DNA of 5,835 nt from Haloquadratum sp. J07HQX50 (GCA_000416005.1 KE356563.1:587434-593268), one strand, 5' to 3'. Counted from the stretch's first letter, positions 1-4,774 are shown. The notes: generated from the sequence alone by a model not told the origin. Numbers and translations are program-made.

Positions 1-476
1 AGTCATACACCGACCGGGAGGTAACAGTAGCAGTCAATACCGCTGATGAGTACGAAACAGGGTCAATTTATTTGACAGTCACTGGAACAAGTGCAGAGAT
101 GGGTGATGATGGGTCAGTCGGTCGGGGCAACAGAGCAAATGGTCTCATTACACCTAACCGCCCGATGAGTATGGAAGCGACCTCTGGAAAGAATCCGGTT
201 AACCATATCGGTAAGATATATAATCTTCTCTCGACTGAGATTGCGCGTACGGTCGTACAGGAGGTTGACGGAATTCGCGATTTACAGATTCGGTTACTCT
301 CCCAGATAGGCCGGCCAATTGATGAGCCACACGTGGCTGATGCAAAGGTTGTGACTGATACTGGACACGACCTACATGCGATCGAGCCAGAGATACACGA
401 GATAATTGAACAAGGGCTGAGCGACGTTTCCGAGGTAACTTCCCGAGCCATCCAAGGAGAGCTTGACACGTTCTAA
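1..476 (+). CDS. mat: Archaeal S-adenosylmethionine synthetase (methionine adenosyltransferase), C-terminal part
   Basis: This enzyme makes S-adenosylmethionine from methionine and ATP in the cytoplasm and supplies the cell's methyl donor. The reading frame is open from the left edge (first whole codon at 3) to TAA at 474-476, giving 157 visible residues. The archaeal family is about 400 residues long, so roughly the first 60 percent lies outside the window. The glycine-rich stretch [11 protein letters not shown] (visible residues 34-44) is followed by [23 protein letters not shown] and [13 protein letters not shown], all strongly characteristic of the archaeal family, which is very divergent from bacterial MetK. 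The TTG at 72 is internal and not a start, because conserved family sequence continues upstream of it. The downstream 124 bases are AT-rich, with a T-rich stretch just after the stop where transcription may end. The family assignment is close to certain. Confidence 0.95.
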   Translation, partial: SYTDREVTVAVNTADEYETGSIYLTVTGTSAEMGDDGSVGRGNRANGLITPNRPMSMEATSGKNPVNHIGKIYNLLSTEIARTVVQEVDGIRDLQIRLLSQIGRPIDEPHVADAKVVTDTGHDLHAIEPEIHEIIEQGLSDVSEVTSRAIQGELDTF

Positions 477-561
477 CATTTATTTAGTCACTATTGTAAG
501 AAATATACGATAATCAACTAACAGATTCAATTATAATCGTAATCTACCCGAATATTCATAC

Positions 562-579
562 AAAAATACATTTAGATGT
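562..579 (+). promoter_or_regulatory. Possible TATA-box region of the zinc-finger gene
   Basis: The AT-rich stretch AAAAATACATTTAGA is centred about 28 bases before the ATG at 601, as expected for a haloarchaeal promoter giving a leaderless or nearly leaderless mRNA. It overlaps a small inverted repeat, ACAT-TTAG-ATGT (568-579), which could be an operator or chance. The rest of the 477-600 gap is AT-rich with no gene visible. The TATA match is imperfect. Confidence 0.35.
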
Positions 580-600
580 GCTGAGTCCCTACAATTCAAT

Positions 601-861
601 ATGACAAGTGCATCTGCTAGGCCCCCACCATCGGTGAGTGGTGAATGGAATGTAAGACAAGTAATACCGTGTAGCCAATGGAAGGAGTCTGATAAACAGT
701 GCCCAGAATGCGGGGAGTCAGTGAACTTAATGCATCCACATTATCAGGTAGAACTTGACCGCGAGCGGAATCTCAAGGAGGGATCAAAACTGACGCATGA
801 ACGATGGTTACTGGCGTTTTGTAATCAGCAGTGCGCAACCGAGTGGCTTGATACGAACTAA
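601..861 (+). CDS. Small CPxCG-related zinc-finger protein
   Basis: An 86-residue protein of unknown function. It has two cysteine pairs that probably bind one zinc ion: CPECG (C34, C37) and CNQQC (C74, C78), the second followed by ATEWL. This spacing, with a basic/polar segment between the knuckles and an aromatic-rich end, is the pattern of the many small CPxCG zinc-finger proteins of haloarchaea. A further cysteine, C24, lies in the N-terminal arm. The first 15 residues (Ser, Ala and Pro rich) look disordered. There is no signal peptide or membrane segment, so it is probably cytoplasmic, acting in nucleic-acid or protein binding; that role is inferred. The ATG at 601 is the natural start: an AT-rich promoter-like element lies at the leaderless distance and no Shine-Dalgarno sequence precedes it. 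It stands alone, with 124 bases before and over 400 after. I do not recognise a more precise family. Confidence 0.75.
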   Translation: MTSASARPPPSVSGEWNVRQVIPCSQWKESDKQCPECGESVNLMHPHYQVELDRERNLKEGSKLTHERWLLAFCNQQCATEWLDTN

Positions 862-1103
862 TAACCTCGGCTCGGACGTGAATTCAGTGACAGGAGGATC
901 ATGTTTCCGTCTGCACTCGGTTATATTGACTTACCCAGGTATGCGCACAATCAGAAAATAAGATGCTTGAGAGGACGAGCAAGGTGTCTGAGCAGAGAGA
1001 AGAGAGGAGACATCTGACAATGCAACAGATTTATTATGTAAACGACTCCACTTTCTTCAGACATAATCCTATGCCTACATTTCAACTCTTCCATCTCAAA
1101 CAA
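862..1103. other. Intergenic region without a convincing gene
   Basis: No open frame here looks haloarchaeal. The best candidate, ATG at 901 to TGA at 1017 (38 codons), follows an AGGAGG at 892-897 with only three bases of spacing and would encode an arginine-rich peptide unlike its acidic neighbours. A purine-rich stretch covers about 985-1012. A 7-base inverted repeat, ATTATGT (1033-1039) and ACATAAT (1061-1067), has a 21-base spacer. An inverted repeat of this size is expected about once by chance in a region this long. Nothing else stands out. Confidence 0.5.
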
Positions 1104-1104
1104 G

Positions 1105-1117
1105 CGAACTATTTAGA
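1105..1117 (+). promoter_or_regulatory. Probable BRE/TATA promoter for the 1138-1280 RNA and the gene at 1301
   Basis: CGAAC followed by TATTTAGA resembles a haloarchaeal BRE plus TATA box. The centre, near 1113, predicts a transcription start about 25-27 bases downstream, around 1138-1140, which is where the first hairpin begins. No TATA-like element lies 25-30 bases before the ATG at 1301 (that stretch is GCAACTCACTACGA), so this looks like the nearest usable promoter for the downstream gene. Confidence 0.5.
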
Positions 1118-1137
1118 GAAATCAAATCCGGACTGAA

Positions 1138-1280
1138 CTCGGACAAGTCCGAGGTGTCAAGTTGTGGACACCCTATAGTGAACTTTCGGTCGGGAAGTTG
1201 AGAACCTGCGGGCACTGGAGACAGAGTCTTGCTCTCAAGATAACTGTCTTCGACCGGTGAGTAAGTGGGGCAACTCACTA
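1138..1280 (+). ncRNA. Candidate structured RNA (5' leader or independent small RNA)
   Basis: Four hairpins can be drawn almost end to end. The first is CTCGGA/TCCGAG (1138-1143, 1148-1153) around a CAAG tetraloop. The second abuts it: GTGTC/GACAC (1154-1158, 1167-1171). The third is long. Its base pairs CGGTCG (1187-1192) and AAG (1195-1197) with CTT plus CGACCG (1248-1256), leaving a GG bulge; TTGAGA (1198-1203) then pairs with TCTCAA (1233-1238), with AGAC/GTCT (1219-1222, 1226-1229) at the tip. The fourth starts on the next base: GTGAGT/ACTCAC (1257-1262, 1273-1278). TAGTGA (1176-1181) can also pair with TCACTA (1275-1280), which would disrupt the fourth hairpin. A promoter is correctly placed upstream. 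It matches no RNA family I know, including RNase P, SRP, H/ACA and C/D RNAs. Each stem alone could be chance; the adjacency is the argument. Confidence 0.4.
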
Positions 1281-1300
1281 CGACATCAAGTATCTCAATC

Positions 1301-1753
1301 ATGACTCAAGTATGCTTCATTGGAACGTCAGAAACAGGGGTTCAATATGAGCTACTCTCTCGGGAAACAGCGCGCGATGCACTTTCCACATATGACATCT
1401 CTGAACCGTTTACGAACTCTCTCGCAGTTGAGACTGTCAGCCTTGGGACTGCAATCACACTGTGTAACGATCTAAACTGGTATCTGACCCGGTTCGTGGC
1501 ACTCTCACTCATTCAAGAGTCAAGTGTTTCTGATACTGAGTGGCTAAGTCGATCTCTCGCTGAGGCGGTGCGGAATGGGGAAGTTGAGCCTGAAGAGAGT
1601 GGCAAATATTTGGCCGTATATGGGATCGAAGAAAACCGCCCGGTTGAGCCATTATATGTAATACGCGGGGCGGATGAGACGATTCCGAGGTATGACCTTC
1701 GCGATGTCTCAGAGACGCTAATTGTCCGTCTCTCCGCTGACGAGTTTAAATAA
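1301..1753 (+). CDS. Conserved haloarchaeal protein of unknown function (DUF5804-like)
   Basis: A 150-residue soluble protein with no signal peptide or membrane segment. I recognise it from memory as a conserved haloarchaeal family, probably DUF5804; the number should be checked. Telling segments are YELLSRETARDAL (residues 16-28), the LCNDLNWYLTRF helix (54-65), WLSRSLAEAVRNGEV (81-95) and YDLRDVSETLIVRL (131-144). The alternation of beta-like and helical segments suggests a compact alpha/beta fold. The function is unknown and no catalytic motif is visible. I chose the ATG at 1301 because the protein begins there with a plausible beta strand (TQVCFIG). The GTG at 1265 would add a threonine/serine-rich stretch inside the predicted RNA structure. 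There is no Shine-Dalgarno sequence and no promoter at leaderless distance, which suggests a leader of about 160 bases, unusual for haloarchaea. A PRC-barrel gene follows 45 bases downstream on the same strand. Confidence 0.8.
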   Translation: MTQVCFIGTSETGVQYELLSRETARDALSTYDISEPFTNSLAVETVSLGTAITLCNDLNWYLTRFVALSLIQESSVSDTEWLSRSLAEAVRNGEVEPEESGKYLAVYGIEENRPVEPLYVIRGADETIPRYDLRDVSETLIVRLSADEFK

Positions 1754-1754
1754 A
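1745..1754 (+). promoter_or_regulatory. Possible TATA box of the PRC-barrel gene
   Basis: TTTAAATAAA overlaps the stop codon of the upstream gene and is AT-rich enough to act as a TATA box. It would start transcription near 1776, leaving a leader of about 23 bases before the ATG at 1799. A weak purine stretch, GAAGGA (1774-1779), lies too far from the ATG for a good ribosome site. The alternative is co-transcription with the upstream gene across the 45-base gap. Confidence 0.3.
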
Positions 1755-1798
1755 CTACCTGCAGTACAGTTAAGAAGGATGCTCTCATCAGTCGGCAC

Positions 1799-2107
1799 AT
1801 GGACGATTCAACTGAAGAGATTACTACATTGGTTGGTCGTGAGGTGTATTCAAATAACGGTGTCTTCGTGGGTGAGGTTGAAGATGTTCGATTAGATCTC
1901 AAAGAGAGACGTGCAGTCACCGGACTGGCATTGACACAACTGAACACAGAGTTGTTTGAGGGACGGATCGAACGAGGCAAAGGAGTGATTATTCCTTATC
2001 GGTGGGTGCGGGCAGTTGGAGATGTGATTCTTATTAATGATGTGATTGAACGAATAAAAGACCCCGCAGACGAAGAGAACGAAAACGAATCTGTTGTTGC
2101 TTCCTGA
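1799..2107 (+). CDS. PRC-barrel domain protein, possible CdpB-type cell-division factor
   Basis: A 102-residue protein that is essentially one PRC-barrel domain (about residues 9-86) with a short acidic tail (DPADEENENES). The barrel shows the family pattern: LVGREVYSNNGVFVGEVEDVRLD (residues 11-33), a middle strand VTGLALTQ, and the closing element GVIIPYRWVRAVGDVILI (62-79) with the typical P-Y-R-W-V turn. In haloarchaea, small PRC-barrel proteins CdpB1 and CdpB2 work with the FtsZ anchor SepF and membrane protein CdpA at the division ring; that is established for the family. Assigning this gene to CdpB1 or CdpB2 is inference from size and architecture, so no symbol is given. Other PRC-barrel proteins act in RNA processing or photosynthesis. 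The next gene converges on it with a 2-base gap, so the 3' ends of the two transcripts probably overlap. The ATG at 1799 is the only sensible start. Confidence 0.85.
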   Translation: MDDSTEEITTLVGREVYSNNGVFVGEVEDVRLDLKERRAVTGLALTQLNTELFEGRIERGKGVIIPYRWVRAVGDVILINDVIERIKDPADEENENESVVAS

Positions 2108-2109
2108 AT

Positions 2110-3600
2110 TTATCCTCCGTTACTACTCTCTGTCCCCTCAACTCCCATCGCAGAAAATAATTTTCGACGGACAGCTTCCTCAGTGAGCTGTAAAAGGGTA
2201 TCTCTATTCTCCTCGTCGGTCTCAATTCCAGTGAATATCCCCAGTGGAATGACGACATCACCCTGTGTGGACTGCCCTCCAGCTTCGCCCATCTCAGCGA
2301 AGGTATCCTCAAGTAGTCGGCCAATATCCATCCGGATATCTTTTGAACGGGCCGAGAGATAGATTTGATCATCGGCGATTCCGAAAACTGCTGTCGTTGT
2401 GATCCCCTCAAGTTTGAGTAGGTGCTGTGCAGCTTGGCCTAACGCATCTCGATCTCGAATAAATCCCGCGTTAGACACCAGGTGACTCCCTTGAACCTCG
2501 CGACTTTGAATCGCCTCGGCTAAAATATCAAGCGTTTCTGGCGACATCGAGGGAGATTCAACCTGTTCAAGAGTGTCGTGATCAGTAAACGGATAGAGAT
2601 ACGCAGCCGCAGTCAGGTCCGCTGGTGTCGTCTCGCGTTTAAAATCAACTGTCTCAGAACGTATTCCATACAGAAGTGCTGTCGAAACGATCTCACTTGG
2701 AGCCAAGTCGAATTCTTGGAGATACTTCGTCAAGATGGTTGACGTTGAGGAAACATTTGGCCGAATATCGGTGAAATCTGCCTCGATATCCACCTCTGGC
2801 TCAAGATGATCAATGAAGATATTGACGTGCGGTTCGAAAAAACGTGTCTCTGAGTCTATGTGATCAACCAGCGCGACAGAGTCGTACTCAACAAGATCTT
2901 TCTCATCGGTTAACGATGTGAGTTCAATCCCAAGCAGGTTAACAAACGCTCGATTCTCATGATGACCAATATCACCATTGTAGCTAATCGTCGCTGTGAG
3001 ACCATTCTCCTCTGCGATTGCCTGTAAAGCGACTGCTGAAGCGATTGAATCAGAACTTGGATTATTATGTGTGACGATTAAGAGTTGACCAGATGCCTGT
3101 TTGAGTACCTCTTTCAACTGTTTTGCCTTGTATTCGAGCTCACCCGATTCCAAAGAGCGGAGGGCTGAGTCAGCAATCACCTCAGATGGATTAATCACGA
3201 CATCAGCACCCATCTCTGTCAACTCATCCTTTGTGACCGGATCTGATGCTCGCGCGACAATAAACTGCTCACCACCGCGCTCACGAATCGAAGAGACTGC
3301 TTTTTTATTCGCCTCGATATCTGACGAGAGAATGAGGACGACTTCTCTATCAGCTACGACTTCAACAGACTCGGGTTCGGCAATATCGAGCTGATTAGCG
3401 TTAAGATCCTGATCGCGGAGAGACTCAACGCGTGATTCGTCTTTATCCAGAATGAGGACATCCTTATTCTCAGCGATGAGTTCTTCAGCGACGGCATAGC
3501 CGACGCTGCCGCAGCCAAGAATAGCATATCTCGACACCGACGAAATGGTTCCCTCAACGCTCATTGGATGTTTCACCGTGCGGGTCATACTTAACACCAC
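2110..3600 (-). CDS. TrkA-N/DHH/DHHA1 phosphoesterase-type protein with altered metal-site motifs
   Basis: A soluble 496-residue protein with three parts. The first is a Rossmann RCK/TrkA-N domain (about residues 24-140), with the nucleotide loop GCGSVG (29-34) and D52 after the second strand suggesting NAD(H) binding. A helical linker follows, then a DHH phosphoesterase domain (about 170-345) and a DHHA1 substrate domain (about 355-480, with GGQ at 441-443). This fusion is known in haloarchaea. DHH proteins cleave phosphodiester bonds in short oligonucleotides or cyclic dinucleotides using Mn2+; the substrate here is unknown. Motif I reads HNNPSSDS (178-185), with Ser182 where Asp is usual. 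Motif II has D246-H247, motif III is D264-H265-L266 instead of DHH, and motif IV is GIRSET (312-317). Activity may therefore be altered. GTG 3600 is nearest to a strong ribosome site. ATG 3588 (492 residues) and ATG 3564 (484 residues) are serious alternatives that leave all domains intact. Confidence 0.88.
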   Translation of the reverse strand: MVLSMTRTVKHPMSVEGTISSVSRYAILGCGSVGYAVAEELIAENKDVLILDKDESRVESLRDQDLNANQLDIAEPESVEVVADREVVLILSSDIEANKKAVSSIRERGGEQFIVARASDPVTKDELTEMGADVVINPSEVIADSALRSLESGELEYKAKQLKEVLKQASGQLLIVTHNNPSSDSIASAVALQAIAEENGLTATISYNGDIGHHENRAFVNLLGIELTSLTDEKDLVEYDSVALVDHIDSETRFFEPHVNIFIDHLEPEVDIEADFTDIRPNVSSTSTILTKYLQEFDLAPSEIVSTALLYGIRSETVDFKRETTPADLTAAAYLYPFTDHDTLEQVESPSMSPETLDILAEAIQSREVQGSHLVSNAGFIRDRDALGQAAQHLLKLEGITTTAVFGIADDQIYLSARSKDIRMDIGRLLEDTFAEMGEAGGQSTQGDVVIPLGIFTGIETDEENRDTLLQLTEEAVRRKLFSAMGVEGTESSNGG

Positions 3601-3615
3601 TCGTTTCGGGTGTCA

Positions 3616-3624
3616 CACCTCCTT
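3616..3624 (-). promoter_or_regulatory. Shine-Dalgarno sequence of the DHH gene
   Basis: On the minus strand this reads AAGGAGGTG, eight bases of which (AGGAGGTG) perfectly match the complement of the archaeal 16S rRNA 3' end. The spacing is 15 bases to GTG 3600, 27 to ATG 3588 and 51 to ATG 3564. It therefore favours the earliest start, though 15 is longer than ideal. Strong Shine-Dalgarno sites are uncommon in haloarchaea. Confidence 0.55.
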
Positions 3625-3627
3625 GAT

Positions 3628-3640
3628 TTAGCTACGCTAA
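3628..3640. repeat. Small inverted repeat beside the DHH ribosome-binding site
   Basis: TTAGC-TAC-GCTAA is a perfect 5-base inverted repeat with a 3-base centre. In the DHH transcript it would lie three bases before the Shine-Dalgarno sequence, so it could be a small hairpin in the leader or a protein-binding half-site pair. Its minus-strand TAAATC also lies about 28 bases before GTG 3600 and could be read as a weak TATA box for a leaderless transcript. Confidence 0.35.
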
Positions 3641-3670
3641 GCGTGCAAAAAATGACGTCAGGCACAACAT

Positions 3671-3680
3671 CTATATATTA
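3671..3680 (-). promoter_or_regulatory. Probable TATA box of the DHH gene
   Basis: On the minus strand this reads TAATATATAG, the best TATA element in the divergent region. It predicts a transcription start near 3648-3650 and hence a leader of about 50 bases to GTG 3600. That leader would contain both the inverted repeat at 3628-3640 and the Shine-Dalgarno site. Confidence 0.55.
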
Positions 3681-3697
3681 CGGACAAAAATCGCAGT

Positions 3698-3707
3698 ACG
3701 ATATCGT
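3698..3707. repeat. Perfect 10-base palindrome upstream of the DHH promoter
   Basis: ACGATATCGT is self-complementary over all ten bases and lies about 18-27 bases upstream of the DHH TATA box. This is where archaeal activators often bind, next to the BRE. No regulator is identified, and a 10-base palindrome can occur by chance. Confidence 0.3.
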
Positions 3708-3805
3708 TTCTAAATAGCATTTCTCGACCATCATGAGCTCTTCTATGCATCAAGGTCGCTCGTCAGACTCTTGAGACACGCACCACTGCTCAATCGACGC
3801 TATCT

Positions 3806-3853
3806 GTTATCTATTTTGATGACATCCTCACTGCGGGGCTCGGGGTAGATAAC
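3806..3853 (+). repeat. Long inverted repeat / hairpin-forming element upstream of the SDR promoter
   Basis: GTTATCTA (3806-3813) is the exact reverse complement of TAGATAAC (3846-3853). As plus-strand RNA, the stem can continue inward through four U-G wobble pairs, one G-C and one A-U, giving 14 unbroken pairs (3806-3819 with 3840-3853). CCTC/GGGG (3826-3829, 3835-3838) could pair near the tip. It ends 26 bases before the TATA element of the dehydrogenase gene. TATCT/AGATA also recurs at 3801 and 3892. It could be a DNA operator, an RNA 3' end, or chance. No gene was found in the rest of 3601-3908. Confidence 0.4.
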
Positions 3854-3879
3854 GCGTCAGACCACATATTCAGGAAAGC

Positions 3880-3889
3880 TTTATTTTTT
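3880..3889 (+). promoter_or_regulatory. TATA box of the SDR gene
   Basis: TTTATTTTTT, preceded by the purine-rich BRE-like GGAAAGC, is centred about 25 bases before GTG 3909. That predicts a leaderless transcript starting at or just before the start codon, the common haloarchaeal arrangement. Confidence 0.6.
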
Positions 3890-3908
3890 GTAGATAGGTG
3901 ATAAAAAT

Positions 3909-4703
3909 GTGTCTTCATCTCAGTCTGCTGATGAAACAGCGGTCATCACGGGCGCATCACGCGGTATCGGGTATGAACTGGCGAAGCAGTTCGCCGCTGA
4001 TGGCTATGATATGGTACTCATTGCCCGAAGCGAAGAGCAACTTCAGACAGTAGGAAAAGAGCTCGAAACAACACATGGGATTAATACATCCGTAATCGTC
4101 TCAGACCTGTCTGCGTCTGACGCGGCGAATACAGTGTATGAGCGGATTCAATCTCAAACACGTGTCATAGATGTGCTCGTCAATAATGCGGGATTTGGCA
4201 TATATGGCGAATTTGTCGACACTAAGCTAAGTGAGGAAATGAATCTCATACATTTACATATACTCACAGTTACCAAACTTACAAAGTTGATTGCACGAGA
4301 CATGGTCGCGCGTAACCATGGATATATTCTCAATACGGCCTCGACAGCTGGATTTGCACCACTCCCAAAGAGTGCAGTTTATTCAGCTGCGAAACACTAT
4401 CAACGGTCATTTTCAGAAGCGTTGGCTGAAGAACTCGCTGATGAGGGTGTGACTGTCACCGCCCTGTGCCCTGGAGAAACAGATACAGGTTTCATGAGCC
4501 GTGGTAATTACGAGGAAACAGGGTTCAAGAAAGAAGAGTTGATGGACCCCACAACAGTTGCTCAAGCTGGATATGAAGGATTAATGAATAAAAAGCGAAT
4601 CGTTATCCCGGGCATCAAACACAAAATTCGAACATTTTTGCGACGGATACTACCGCGCAAAACATACGTCAAGGCGGCTGGAAACTCATTAGAAAAAAGA
4701 TGA
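3909..4703 (+). CDS. Short-chain dehydrogenase/reductase (classical SDR, DltE/COG0300-like)
   Basis: A 264-residue cytoplasmic NAD(P)-dependent oxidoreductase with an intact classical SDR core. It shows the cofactor loop TGASRGIG (residues 14-21), the NNAG motif (92-95), a probable catalytic Asn112, Ser145 in LNTAS, and the catalytic Y158-S-A-A-K162. The CPGETDT element (187-193) follows the active site. Arg40 after the second strand (LIARS) favours NADPH over NADH. Overall pattern and length fit the DltE-like COG0300 group, whose substrates are mostly unknown; steroid, fatty-acyl or sugar-type substrates cannot be told apart here. The C-terminal 35 residues are rich in Lys and Arg (KHKIRTFLRRILPRK), unusual in an acidic halophilic proteome, and could form an amphipathic membrane-touching helix. 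GTG 3909 is the start, at leaderless distance from a TATA box; the ATG two bases earlier is in another frame. It converges on the peptidase gene across a 71-base gap. Confidence 0.92.
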   Translation: MSSSQSADETAVITGASRGIGYELAKQFAADGYDMVLIARSEEQLQTVGKELETTHGINTSVIVSDLSASDAANTVYERIQSQTRVIDVLVNNAGFGIYGEFVDTKLSEEMNLIHLHILTVTKLTKLIARDMVARNHGYILNTASTAGFAPLPKSAVYSAAKHYQRSFSEALAEELADEGVTVTALCPGETDTGFMSRGNYEETGFKKEELMDPTTVAQAGYEGLMNKKRIVIPGIKHKIRTFLRRILPRKTYVKAAGNSLEKR

Positions 4704-4717
4704 CCTCTGCCAGGTCA
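4692..4717 (-). terminator. Probable transcription terminator of the M28 peptidase gene
   Basis: Read on the minus strand, TGACCT and AGGTCA (4701-4706, 4712-4717) form a perfect 6-pair hairpin with a 5-base loop, followed by TCTTTTTTC. The hairpin plus T-run lies about 60 bases after the peptidase stop. The hairpin covers the stop codon of the convergent dehydrogenase gene, and the T-run is the antisense of its last lysine codons. For plus-strand transcripts the hairpin lacks a T-run. Confidence 0.5.
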
Positions 4718-4774
4718 ACCCTGACTGTACACTTAGACATATCCCTGTTGCATGGAAGCGTCTTCTCCTTCCAA

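Noticed and set aside
68..469. Minus-strand 133-codon frame
   Set aside because: Antisense shadow of the methionine adenosyltransferase gene; serine-rich composition with no haloarchaeal character.
901..1017. Plus-strand 38-codon frame preceded by AGGAGG at 892-897
   Set aside because: Spacing of three bases is too short, the peptide is arginine-rich and not acidic, and there is no promoter at a sensible distance.
1138..1280. Known RNA genes (RNase P RNA, SRP RNA, tRNA, H/ACA or C/D guide RNA) as identity of the structured region
   Set aside because: Conserved RNase P and SRP core sequences, a tRNA T-arm and CCA-end geometry, paired C and D boxes and a pseudouridylation pocket with correctly placed ACA were all looked for and not seen.
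1265..1300. GTG at 1265 as an earlier start for the DUF5804-like gene
   Set aside because: It adds a low-complexity Thr/Ser stretch, lies inside the hairpin region and has no promoter at leaderless distance or SD site.
1096..1302. Minus-strand 68-codon frame containing YSPVEDSYL, which recalls the N-terminus of HemK/PrmC-type methyltransferases
   Set aside because: Only a short stretch resembles the family, no SAM-binding motif (such as DxGxGSG) follows, and the frame coincides with the inverted-repeat-rich region. Most likely chance; a BLASTX search of 1000-1310 would settle it.
1513..1980. Minus-strand 155-codon frame
   Set aside because: Runs antisense across two well-supported genes and is serine/arginine-rich, as expected of a shadow.
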